The notes: generated by a model not told the origin, from the letters alone. 11,812 nt of DNA from Bacteroidales bacterium (GCA_016926235.1 JAFGOZ010000508.1:1-11812); one strand, 5' to 3'. Shown: positions 1-6,683, counted from the first letter of the stretch. Translations and numbers: made by a program.

Positions 1-11
1 AAAGGGGGGAG

Positions 12-45
12 AAAAAAATAAAAAAACCGCTCAAAAAGAGCGGTT
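12..45 (-). terminator. Rho-independent terminator of the tRNA-Pro gene
   Basis: An 8-bp perfect stem (25-32 pairs with 38-45, aaccgctc/gagcggtt) with a five-A loop is followed, read on the minus strand, by a long T-rich run (about 26 down to 12). It lies 34 bases past the 3' end of the minus-strand tRNA, so it most likely ends that transcript. Confidence 0.8.
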
Positions 46-78
46 AAATTTGATTGAGACTGAGAAAGTCTCGTTGTG

Positions 79-152
79 TCGGGGTGATCCGACTCGAACG
101 GACGACCACTTGCACCCCATGCAAGTACGCTAGCCAACTGCGCCACACCCCG
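79..152 (-). tRNA. tRNA-Pro (anticodon GGG)
   Basis: The minus strand folds into a complete cloverleaf of 74 bases. The 7-bp acceptor stem is CGGGGTG/CACCCCG with discriminator A. The D arm is GCGC/GCGT with one G-U pair. The anticodon stem is CTTGC/GCAAG with loop ATGGGGT, which places T33 before anticodon GGG (codons CCC and CCU). The T arm is GTCCG/CGGAT with loop TTCGAGT. CCA is not encoded at the 3' end, so it must be added after transcription. The C1-G72 end pair with A73 is typical of bacterial tRNA-Pro. Confidence 0.96.
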
Positions 153-163
153 ATTTTGCCATG

Positions 164-171
164 CAAATTTA
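164..171 (-). promoter_or_regulatory. Putative -7 box of the tRNA-Pro promoter
   Basis: On the minus strand this octamer reads TAAATTTG, an exact match to the Bacteroidota -7 consensus TAnnTTTG. It sits 11 bases upstream of the mature tRNA 5' end, the spacing expected for a tRNA with a very short leader. I could not find a clear TTTG-like -33 element behind it. Confidence 0.5.
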
Positions 172-558
172 ATGATAAACCTGAATATTAAAAATAATTT
201 TTCAGGGCATTTACGTTTCCTCAATTTTTTGCTAATATTAAAATACTCCTTATTTTTATTTAGCTTGTATCATCAATAATAACACGACAATAGCCAGCCA
301 GGTCGCAACTTACAAAGAAGAACCATTGACTTTTTATCTATCAACAAACAGGCAAAATCGGCTCAATCAGGGTCTCTGGTTTTTAGGAATAGATATATCT
401 TGAAAACGATTTTAAGTTCTTCATGAAAAGTAGCACAACCCAATGGCTCGTGACATACAGGGAGTTTTTAAAAGCAATTGTTTAGCTTCTATCCAAATTT
501 GAAAAACAAAATCATTTCTCAAATAAATGTGTAAATTTTGAAAGAATTAAAAATTTAC
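172..558. other. Intergenic region, no gene seen
   Basis: No convincing open frame is visible on either strand. The only structures noticed are a weak inverted repeat (cctgaa at 180-185 with ttcagg at 201-206) behind the tRNA promoter, and a promoter at the right end that is listed separately. Confidence 0.5.
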
Positions 559-566
559 TAAATTTG
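538..566 (+). promoter_or_regulatory. Putative promoter of the 574-residue exported protein gene
   Basis: TAAATTTG at 559-566 matches the Bacteroidota -7 consensus TAnnTTTG. A TTTTG tract ending at 540 lies 18 bases upstream, close to the usual -33 spacing of about 19-21 bases. Transcription starting near 571-575 would give a leader of about 90 bases to the preferred start codon at 661. Confidence 0.5.
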
Positions 567-660
567 ACAATAGTCGGAATTGCTTTAAAAGTTAATGATT
601 TTAATATCCCAGAGCAATAAAATGAATTTAAAGATAAACCCACAATTAAAAATTATTATT

Positions 661-2385
661 ATGAAACGAATAGGCATTACTTTACTTGGTTTGCTTTTTA
701 TAAGCGCAATGTATTCTCAAAAACCTAATACAAAAGATATATTATTTTTATATACGCAACCACCTTCTAAACCTCTAAATGATAATATAAACACTTTTTT
801 CCCAAAAGTAACCAACACGGGTTCGAGTGATTTAGTTCTTCCTGACAATATTAGTTCTACAATTAACCTAATAGGATATGTAAAAGCCTCGTCAGAAAAA
901 AGTAGTGATATTTCAATCCATTTTAAAATCAACTCAATAACTAATGTCTCTACTACTGAGGATGTAAAATATAAACAGAAAATGAAAGACGGAACAACGG
1001 TTGAAAAAACCGGCGGAATATTCAAAATAACTGCAAAACTAAGTTATGGCTATGCTGTTGAAGATTTAAAGAATAAAAAAACCATTTCTTCCATAGAAAA
1101 TAAAACCGTAGAGAAAACATATTCATCCTCTCAATATCCCTCCCCTAATGAGGCTACAGAGGCCATGAAAAGATTAGGCCCTGAGAAGGTAAAAGAACTT
1201 CATCTTGAATTGATATACCAGGAATTAAATATTATTAATGTGAAGATTAATGATGACTATGGTTATCCTAAAGAAAGAATTTTATTCCCTATTGCAAGAG
1301 GAAAAGGAAAGGATCTTGATTATTCGGATCTGGAAAATACATTTAATACACTGGAAAAAACCTCGGAATTATATAATGCCGAAGGGCTGACAAGCGACAT
1401 AAAAGAGACTTTTAATCAATGTTTAATTGTATGGGATAAAGCAATTGGTGAATATGTTCCAAATTCAAAAAAAGCAAGAATAGGTGATAAAATTATCGCT
1501 GAATTATATTTCAATAAGGCTTGTATATATTTTTTGTTAAATGACTGGGAAAATAGTTATGGTAGTTTGTCAAAATCGACAAGTTATGATGGGCCTAAAT
1601 ATATGATCGAAAATTTTACAGAAAGAATTAAAAATCAGGAAGAACGTTATAAATTGAGCTCATCATCCCTTTCCCCTGAAAGAGTTAAAGAAATTCAAAC
1701 CCTTAACCATAGTATAATCTATGATTTATTTGTTAATTATGAGTTAACTGAAAAAAATGGTAATCTCGCTACTATTATCGATTTCTTTCCTGCCTTAACT
1801 GATGATAAATACAAGAGCGTTAAATTGAACTCAAATGTCGGTGGAGATGATCAGGTTTGTAATTTTATATTCAACGATAATGGCAATATTGAAAAATTTA
1901 TTTATGAAATAAATGGCAAATATGCCCAGTACGATTTTATTTATGAAGGGAGTTTATTAACCGGTATTAACATTGCCGGAAAGCCAAAAGTAAGTTTTGC
2001 ATATAGCAGAACGGGACAACTCATTTCAATTACCCGGGAAAAAAATGGTGCATCCTTCGTTTATAATTTTGACTATATAAAAGGAGAAAACAAAGCAAAT
2101 ATTAAATTAATTGTGATACAAGAAGAAAAGGCACGTGCAAGTACTCAAAATTATTATGTTACCTGGGATACCGGATTTAAAATAGAATCCTACTGTTTTG
2201 ATGTATATTGTAATGATAATCTAAAATACAACTCAAAAGGTGATTTATTATCTTTTTCTTTTACAAATGTTAGTGCGGATAACAACGATTCAGCCTGGGA
2301 CTATAGCAAAGTAGATGCTAAACAAAACTGGACTGAAAGAAATTCTGAGGACATCGTATTTACCAGGATGATTGAATATAAATAA
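661..2385 (+). CDS. Exported protein of unknown function with a TPR-like segment and YD-like C-terminal strands
   Basis: Role unknown. The ATG at 661 is preferred over the in-frame ATG at 595, because it puts a short signal peptide (residues 1-20, basic MKR, hydrophobic core, ending YSQ) at the N-terminus; the earlier start would bury it behind 22 polar residues. The product is 574 residues. Residues 21-210 look like a beta-rich domain beginning with a PPSKPL motif. About 240-330 is helical and TPR-like, with AELYFNKACIYFLLNDWENS around 280-299. Residues 395-530 contain repeated short strands of the kind F/Y-x-Y-x-x-x-G-x-(L/I)-x-x-(I/V), such as FAYSRTGQLISITREKNG, resembling YD/RHS-type repeats. 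The end (NWTERN...TRMIEYK) resembles tails of other Bacteroidota repeat proteins. There is no lipobox and no T9SS sorting domain, so a periplasmic location is inferred. It is transcribed alone, convergent with the next gene. Confidence 0.85.
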   Translation: MKRIGITLLGLLFISAMYSQKPNTKDILFLYTQPPSKPLNDNINTFFPKVTNTGSSDLVLPDNISSTINLIGYVKASSEKSSDISIHFKINSITNVSTTEDVKYKQKMKDGTTVEKTGGIFKITAKLSYGYAVEDLKNKKTISSIENKTVEKTYSSSQYPSPNEATEAMKRLGPEKVKELHLELIYQELNIINVKINDDYGYPKERILFPIARGKGKDLDYSDLENTFNTLEKTSELYNAEGLTSDIKETFNQCLIVWDKAIGEYVPNSKKARIGDKIIAELYFNKACIYFLLNDWENSYGSLSKSTSYDGPKYMIENFTERIKNQEERYKLSSSSLSPERVKEIQTLNHSIIYDLFVNYELTEKNGNLATIIDFFPALTDDKYKSVKLNSNVGGDDQVCNFIFNDNGNIEKFIYEINGKYAQYDFIYEGSLLTGINIAGKPKVSFAYSRTGQLISITREKNGASFVYNFDYIKGENKANIKLIVIQEEKARASTQNYYVTWDTGFKIESYCFDVYCNDNLKYNSKGDLLSFSFTNVSADNNDSAWDYSKVDAKQNWTERNSEDIVFTRMIEYK

Positions 2386-2405
2386 AATAGAAGCAAATAC
2401 GGCAT

Positions 2406-2449
2406 AAAAGCAAAGCGGGGATACTTTTGCCCTTTTGCTTTTGCTTTTG
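2406..2449 (+). terminator. Possible terminator between convergent genes
   Basis: The imperfect inverted repeat aaaagcaaa (2406-2414) with tttgctttt (2434-2442), plus inner GGG/CCC pairs, is followed by more T-rich sequence. It lies 20 bases after the plus-strand stop and may also act on the facing minus-strand gene. The stem is AT-rich and imperfect, so this is uncertain. Confidence 0.45.
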
Positions 2450-2572
2450 TATTTTGCCTATGAGTACATAGTTGATCCGGTTTACATACAACATCTTCAA
2501 AAAACATCGACTACCTTCAAACAAAGATATAAACACAATGCATAAAACGAACTTTTAAGACTCCAAACGAGG

Positions 2573-3670
2573 TTAATCTTTGATACACCGAATAGAATAA
2601 CCCATATTTTTATTGTCGCTTCTATTAACTCCGAAAATTGAAACAGCTCTTGCTAACCATCTACTGCTGGGCATTAATTCATTATTTTCCTCTTTGAGGG
2701 ACCACCAAACAGCTGCATCTCCAAAACCTCCATCGTAAGCACCAGCTGCAATAGCTGAAAAACCAGTACTATCATTTGATTCCATATCATATCCCACATT
2801 TCCATCATTATAATAAGATTCCATCCAGTTGGTTTTAGATGCAAGAGCTTTTGCAGGAGCATGATAATTATGTGTGATAAATTCATTTAACAAATCCCAT
2901 TCATCCGCTGAGGGTACATGCCAACCAGCAGGACACACATTTTTATATTCAATGACATACCAGTTATAAAACAACCCGAGAGGTTCCGAAATAACTTCAT
3001 CATTATTAAAATAACAATATGCTGGAGTTGTTGCAGATTCAAATTCAAAAGCATTAGTAATTAGTGGGATAGATGTGCCATCATTAAATTTAGTAGTTTT
3101 TAGATTTTCAGCCATCCAGGTTTGAGCACCAATTTCTATTGTTTTGTAAGTATTGTTATCAATATCTTTTATTTGACCATAGATTAAGTCAGAATTAAAC
3201 TCAACTGCATCTATTTTAAATCGTTTAGTAGTAAATGTAACTAAGTTTGAATATACCGTATCAAAGTTATTGATAGTGTAGGCGCAACGAATATTATACT
3301 TTGTATTATTTTCAAGCTCCCAAATAAAACATTCAAAATCAATTATTCCTAATGTATCCTTCAATATCTGAATAGCTCCAAATCCATCCAAATAAACATG
3401 TCTGTTTATACTATTCCCAGAGCTTGGTTTATCAGATATATCACTACAATAAATATCATCCAACACAAAAGATGAATTATTATTATGTTCGAATGTGCCT
3501 TTGCAAACAGCATAGGTATATCCAAAATCCTCAATATCATATAGAATAACGCGAGATGTCACATCACCTGGATTTTCTTTGCCGTCATCTTTATCACAAC
3601 TATTAAATATGGTAAAAATTATACCTAATGGTATTAATGTGAAAATCCAAAATCCGTTTTTCCTTTTCAT
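2573..3670 (-). CDS. FISUMP-domain lipoprotein
   Basis: A 365-residue lipoprotein with a C-terminal FISUMP domain (Fibrobacter succinogenes major paralogous domain, TIGR02145), a family of surface-exposed proteins of unknown biochemical role. A type II signal peptide (MKRKNGFWIF, hydrophobic to about 21) ends in FNSC, with the lipidated Cys at 25 followed by DKDDG. The run of acidic residues after Cys is compatible with surface export of Bacteroidota lipoproteins, though this is an inference. Residues 38-150 resemble an Fn3-like strand domain ending in the pattern LENNTKYNIRCAYT...VTFTTK. Residues 167-365 show the FISUMP signatures: IGAQTWMAENL (180-190), CPAGWHVPSADEW (246-258), TGFSAIAAGAY (302-312), WWS (322-324) and GYSIRCI (357-363). 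The domain looks full length. The gene stands alone and converges with the gene to its left. A second FISUMP gene lies 2 kb to the right. Confidence 0.92.
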   Translation of the reverse strand: MKRKNGFWIFTLIPLGIIFTIFNSCDKDDGKENPGDVTSRVILYDIEDFGYTYAVCKGTFEHNNNSSFVLDDIYCSDISDKPSSGNSINRHVYLDGFGAIQILKDTLGIIDFECFIWELENNTKYNIRCAYTINNFDTVYSNLVTFTTKRFKIDAVEFNSDLIYGQIKDIDNNTYKTIEIGAQTWMAENLKTTKFNDGTSIPLITNAFEFESATTPAYCYFNNDEVISEPLGLFYNWYVIEYKNVCPAGWHVPSADEWDLLNEFITHNYHAPAKALASKTNWMESYYNDGNVGYDMESNDSTGFSAIAAGAYDGGFGDAAVWWSLKEENNELMPSSRWLARAVSIFGVNRSDNKNMGYSIRCIKD

Positions 3671-3921
3671 TTCATTTTAAATTAATGTTTATACTTTCAT
3701 ATTTTTTTCCCTATGAACACCAAAACGTTAATTCTAAAGTTTAGTGATGCCATGCCTCTCAAAAACTTACTGCTAAATATAAGGCTAATGTAACATTTTG
3801 TACTTAATTTTCAAAACTATGTACCGGCATAACCCTTCAGGGAGCAGTTAAATGCCCCGAATATATGTAAGTAAAGAGTCTAAAGACTACTCCCAATGTG
3901 GAATACAAGCTAAAAGAAAGG
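3671..3921. other. Intergenic region upstream of the FISUMP lipoprotein gene
   Basis: No gene is seen. The stretch holds a putative minus-strand -7 box (3812-3819, listed separately) and an interrupted inverted repeat (ggcataac at 3826-3833 with gttaaatgcc at 3847-3856) that has no T-run and so is not a typical terminator. Confidence 0.5.
3812..3819 (-). promoter_or_regulatory. Possible -7 box for the FISUMP lipoprotein gene
   Basis: The minus strand reads TAGTTTTG, matching TAnnTTTG. It would give a leader of about 135 bases to the start at 3670. The same octamer occurs upstream of the other FISUMP gene (6676-6683). No good -33 element was found, so confidence is low. Confidence 0.3.
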
Positions 3922-4070
3922 GACTGTCTAAAAAATCCAATTCAAATGATTTACCCACTAAAACACTAAGTCTCAAATATTCTCAAAGGGCGTATTTCTA
4001 AGATGCTATTTTAGTGATACCACTGCGTTTTCAAAGGCTTTTGTGGTGATTTTTGGACTTTTAGACAACT
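3922..4070. mobile_element. IS remnant or MITE-like element with imperfect terminal inverted repeats
   Basis: The left end carries actgtctaaaaaatccaa (3923-3940) and the right end carries ttggacttttagacaact (4053-4070). Aligned in opposite orientation they share TGTCTAAAA, then one gap and one mismatch, then TCCAA: 14 matching positions. The ends resemble the gactgtctaaaaa-type termini I associate with some Bacteroidota insertion sequences; that is memory, not a database result. The roughly 150 bases hold no transposase frame, so this would be an internally deleted copy or a non-autonomous element. No clear target-site duplication flanks it. Confidence 0.4.
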
Positions 4071-4105
4071 CGTTACAATAATTTATTTTAGAATCCTTTC
4101 ATTCA

Positions 4106-4538
4106 TTATTTGCAATTTTTATTATAATCTTCAATTGCAATCAAGCGCACTTGTTCACGAAAAACAGAATTAATAAATGCTGTATTAAGACCAGAGCTTT
4201 CCTCTTCAGACCCAACTACCTTATATTCACCTTTGGATTGTTTTTCAACTACTATTGGAAAATCCAACATTTCTTTTTCTATATTTATATCATTTACAAA
4301 TATTAATTTACCGTTTTTGGTTTAAGTTATATCCCTGATTGGAATTGCCAGGGGCTGGAAACCATTTATCATTTGTATAAGCCAGACCGGTCTTTTTTAT
4401 GTAACGTTCTATTTCTCCTCCATTTTCATATTTTACACCGGTAACAACCCCTTCATCTTTTATTTATTTCTCAAATTGACTAAAGATCATTGTTGAGACA
4501 CTTAAAACTAAAATTGAGCAAATAAACATTCTTTTCAT
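4106..4538 (-). pseudogene. Broken gene for a short exported protein (nonsense plus frameshift)
   Basis: Reading from the ATG at 4538, the minus strand gives a clear signal peptide (MKRMFICSILVLSVSTMIFS) ending in SQ, then FEK and an in-frame TAA (4464-4466). The same frame continues sensibly for about 50 codons (IKDEGVVTGVKYENGGEIER..., ...KWFPAPGNSNQGYNLN) to a TAA near 4311. Removing one A from the five-base run at 4314-4318 rejoins a frame (NGKLIFVNDINIEKEMLDFP...) that runs to a TAA at 4106-4108 and ends EDYNKNCK. The 433-base length is three times 144 plus one, fitting a single inserted base. The intact protein would be about 143 residues, exported, of unknown function; I do not recognise the family. 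The frameshift could be an assembly error in a homopolymer, but the separate nonsense codon argues for real decay. Confidence 0.72.
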
Positions 4539-4601
4539 GGTTTTTTCATTAAAATCAGACTTCCTACTATTTAATACATATTTTTTCCCCTGCAATTTGC
4601 A

Positions 4602-4703
4602 TTAACATCCAAATAAGCGAAAATATTCGTTCATCTCCTCTATACCCAAAATCCCTGCAATCCCTGCAAATATTTTTTTTTCAAGAGATTCTGCATTATT
4701 CAT
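4602..4703 (-). CDS. Possible 33-residue small protein or gene remnant
   Basis: The ATG at 4703 follows AAAAAAGG and opens a 33-residue frame starting MNNAESLEKKIFAGIAGILG and ending EYFRLFGC. The 9-base tandem repeat at 4651-4668 encodes its AGI-AGI unit in frame. It starts 9 bases after the stop of the 44-codon frame upstream. Its composition is protein-like (amphipathic, with Glu/Lys), but it is too short to assign a family, and it may be debris of a decayed gene in this degenerate stretch. Confidence 0.25.
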   Translation of the reverse strand: MNNAESLEKKIFAGIAGILGIEEMNEYFRLFGC

Positions 4704-4712
4704 CCTTTTTTA

Positions 4713-4847
4713 TCATTGCACCGAACTCCTAAAATCTTTCAACTCAACTTTACCGCCAATGTGTTTTAAATCTTCCCGACACATATTTAAATTCAAGAAT
4801 TGCCATTGGTTTTTATTTAAAATTTCAATAGCCAGGAGTTCATTCAC
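4713..4847 (-). pseudogene. Possible C-terminal remnant of a decayed gene (44 codons)
   Basis: The frame reads KVNELLAIEILNKNQWQFLN, then LNMCREDLKHIGGKVELKDF and RSSVQ, then TGA at 4713-4715. The codon use and amino-acid pattern look coding. There is no ATG: the frame opens only at a GTG (4847), and upstream it continues as SRICQLA before an in-frame TAG two codons ahead of the GTG. This looks more like the tail of a broken gene than an intact one. I do not recognise the family. Confidence 0.25.
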
Positions 4848-4966
4848 TTTCTATGCCAACTGACAGATACGGCTAGTTCTTTCCCCTTTATTCGTTTAAC
4901 TTTCCCCTTATACCTTTTACCTATAAATAACATAAGCTAAGGGATAATAACTAATAACCAGTAGTA

Positions 4967-5629
4967 TCATCGCATTAACAACACTTTAGCTTTTTTATTA
5001 TTTACCAGCTGATCCATCCCGAAAGTTGATAATATAAAATGAACACTTATCACGGTCAGGGAAATCCATTCGGCAACCAACAGGGATATAACATGAAATA
5101 TAGCTAAGGGTAATGAAGCAATAGTAAGTATAGCCATTATTATACTTATTATTTTATCTTTATCCTTATGGAAAAAAGCTGTAACTAAGGCGTTGCCTAT
5201 AAAGAATATCCCTGCAAAAACAAAGTGGGCAACCCTGCTTATACAGCAGTGCGTTAAATGTTGCTTGCACGGATCAATACAACAATTACAACATGGAAAG
5301 ACAATTACACCAAGCAGGCTCAAGCCCAGTAGTACATTATACCATTGTCCATTTTCACTGATATGCATATATTTTTGATTATTGAAATAAACAGCGCCAT
5401 TAAATATAAATAGCATAGCAGCAATGCTCAGCAGCATGCCAAACACGTAACTATTATTCATAAGAGCATACTGGCTTATACTGGGCCTGAACGGATGAGG
5501 GAAACCGCCATCGGTCAACCATAGGATAAAAGGAATAAGGACGCAGAAGGCAGCAATAGATCGTTCAAATAATCTAAAAGTGTATAATGGGTCTGCCAGC
5601 CGGCTTTGAATGGTGTTAATGAGTTTCAT
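4967..5629 (-). CDS. Six-helix membrane protein related to DUF998/Frag1, with a Cys-rich loop
   Basis: A 220-residue integral membrane protein. Six hydrophobic segments can be seen near residues 22-39, 61-82, 97-112, 132-152, 159-182 and 183-203. FRPSISQY after the first helix, a family-like GxSLLGVxxFP in the third, and the last helices with AEWISL resemble bacterial membrane proteins of the DUF998/Frag1-like type, whose role is unknown; this match is from memory. Odd for such proteins, the loop after the third helix carries seven cysteines and two histidines in 17 residues (113-129: CC-N-CC-xxx-C-x(6)-CC), with His 124 and 127. This could bind metal or form disulfides, but there is no direct evidence. 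The gene lies 47 bases downstream of the FISUMP membrane protein gene on the same strand, so the two are probably co-transcribed. The ATG at 5629 is followed by MKLINTIQSR, a normal cytoplasmic N-terminus. Confidence 0.8.
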   Translation of the reverse strand: MKLINTIQSRLADPLYTFRLFERSIAAFCVLIPFILWLTDGGFPHPFRPSISQYALMNNSYVFGMLLSIAAMLFIFNGAVYFNNQKYMHISENGQWYNVLLGLSLLGVIVFPCCNCCIDPCKQHLTHCCISRVAHFVFAGIFFIGNALVTAFFHKDKDKIISIIMAILTIASLPLAIFHVISLLVAEWISLTVISVHFILSTFGMDQLVNNKKAKVLLMR

Positions 5630-5676
5630 AATTCTGATATTTTATGTTTATACAGTTAGTTTTTTAAATATTACCA

Positions 5677-6642
5677 CTAAAAAAGCCTGTTTTTAAAAAG
5701 GCGTACACTATATCCATAATAATACTCGTCAAAATTGATGATAGCTTTACTTTCCTTATGATTGAGGGTACATTTCCAACATCTATCGGGGCCTCCAAAA
5801 AATGTCCTGGACCAAAAGTTGGCATGTTCACCCAGTTTATAATAGCCTGACGTTGCACCAAAAAAGCCTGCCGGCAAGGCTGTAAAACCACTTTCGTTTG
5901 TTGCTCCTTTGTTGGGACTATTCCAGAGTTTTGTTTCCACATCCTTCATTTTACCTCCTGCTACATCTTCACCTCCCAAATGATCTATTAACTTCTGCCA
6001 TTCTTTTTTGGTTGGAAGATGCCAGCCTTTTATTCCATGTGCAACTATTCTTGCTCTACTCTGATCGTACAAATACCCGTAGGTTTTCACATTATCATTT
6101 TTATTATCATAGGCCCAGCAACTATCATCCAACTTGTAGGCAAGGTTTTCTGCCATTACTATTTGTTTCCCGATCTTTACTACACGATATACTTTCCCGT
6201 CCCGGGGATCTTTCATTGTTCCTGATTCTGGTGACATATTGTTTATACGATTACTTAAAAGGATTAAAAGTATAAAAAGCAAAAAAAGAGTTATTTCAGC
6301 GATAATAATATAATTCATATTTGCCGGCAATGTTGTTTCCAGTATTTTTTCATTCAGCTCAATAGCACTTGAACGGACCAATTTAACACTCCCGATAAAA
6401 TTAATCAAGTCAAATATAATAAAACCGCATGCTACAAGAGTAATGATCCAATATCCAATCTTTTTTTGCATCAATACCAATATTACACCAGACAGCATAA
6501 GTATTGCAGGCAATGAGGCTCTCAGATATACACCAGGGCCAATTGATTCATAGTGCTTTGATAAAGTGATCAATGTAAAACAGCCGGATAAAAGAAGAGC
6601 TGTTATTGATAGTATAATTCTGAGTGCTTTTAATTTGTTCAT
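5677..6642 (-). CDS. Multi-pass membrane protein with C-terminal FISUMP domain
   Basis: A 321-residue protein with about four N-terminal hydrophobic segments (near 7-27, 41-58, 63-85, 110-130) and a C-terminal FISUMP domain (about 143-321). Domain marks are DGKVYRVVKIGKQ then MAENLAYK (148-170), GWHLPTKKEWQKLIDHLGG (206-224), AGGKMK, SGFTALPAGF (251-260), FWS (276-278) and GYSVRLFK (310-317). The in-frame ATG at 6708 would add 22 residues, but a putative -7 box (6676-6683) lies downstream of it, and the start at 6642 gives a typical MNKLKALRIIL opening. LSGC at 18-21 is lipobox-like, but the hydrophobic stretch continues beyond it, so it may simply be part of helix one. By the positive-inside rule the FISUMP domain would face the cytoplasm, which is unexpected for this mostly surface-exposed family. 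It is probably first in a two-gene transcript with the Cys-rich membrane protein gene. Confidence 0.88.
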   Translation of the reverse strand: MNKLKALRIILSITALLLSGCFTLITLSKHYESIGPGVYLRASLPAILMLSGVILVLMQKKIGYWIITLVACGFIIFDLINFIGSVKLVRSSAIELNEKILETTLPANMNYIIIAEITLFLLFILLILLSNRINNMSPESGTMKDPRDGKVYRVVKIGKQIVMAENLAYKLDDSCWAYDNKNDNVKTYGYLYDQSRARIVAHGIKGWHLPTKKEWQKLIDHLGGEDVAGGKMKDVETKLWNSPNKGATNESGFTALPAGFFGATSGYYKLGEHANFWSRTFFGGPDRCWKCTLNHKESKAIINFDEYYYGYSVRLFKNRLF

Positions 6643-6675
6643 TTTGGTGTGTTTAATATTGTAAATACTTAATAG

Positions 6676-6683
6676 CAAAACTA
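6676..6683 (-). promoter_or_regulatory. Putative -7 box for the membrane FISUMP gene pair
   Basis: The minus strand reads TAGTTTTG, matching TAnnTTTG, and would start transcription about 28 bases before the ATG at 6642. This favours that start over the earlier in-frame ATG at 6708. The -33 element is not clear. Confidence 0.4.

Larger units (their letters stand above)
4539..4966. other. Intergenic stretch between the pseudogene and the membrane protein gene
   Basis: No standard-sized gene is present. It contains two tiny minus-strand open frames (listed separately), a 9-base tandem repeat atccctgca (4651-4668), and two copies of tttcccctt-type sequence near 4880-4910. No terminator was recognised for the minus-strand gene that stops at 4967. 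Confidence 0.5.

Noticed and set aside
79..152. tRNA-Pro as an integration site of a genomic island
   Set aside because: No integrase gene and no second copy of the tRNA 3' end were seen in the window.
595..660. Earlier in-frame ATG for the exported protein gene
   Set aside because: It would place 22 polar and mixed residues before an otherwise perfect signal peptide, so 661 is preferred.
717..1025. A 102-codon minus-strand open frame
   Set aside because: It is antisense to the exported protein gene, where the plus-strand frame has a signal peptide and full-length coding character.
2301..2507. A 68-codon minus-strand open frame across the end of the exported protein gene
   Set aside because: It overlaps the plus-strand stop region and the hairpin at 2406-2442, and its translation looks non-coding.
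3740..4040. Loose direct repeat tttagtgat(g/a)cca(c)tgc at 3740 and near 4010
   Set aside because: The copies differ by substitutions and gaps over about 17 bases in AT-rich DNA, so chance cannot be excluded, and no structure depends on it.
5664..5942. A 92-codon minus-strand open frame
   Set aside because: It overlaps the membrane FISUMP gene in another frame on the same strand, and only the other frame shows conserved motifs.
5898..6275. A 125-codon plus-strand open frame
   Set aside because: It lies entirely antisense to the FISUMP domain and last helix of the membrane FISUMP gene, whose frame has clear domain motifs. Its own translation has no recognisable features.
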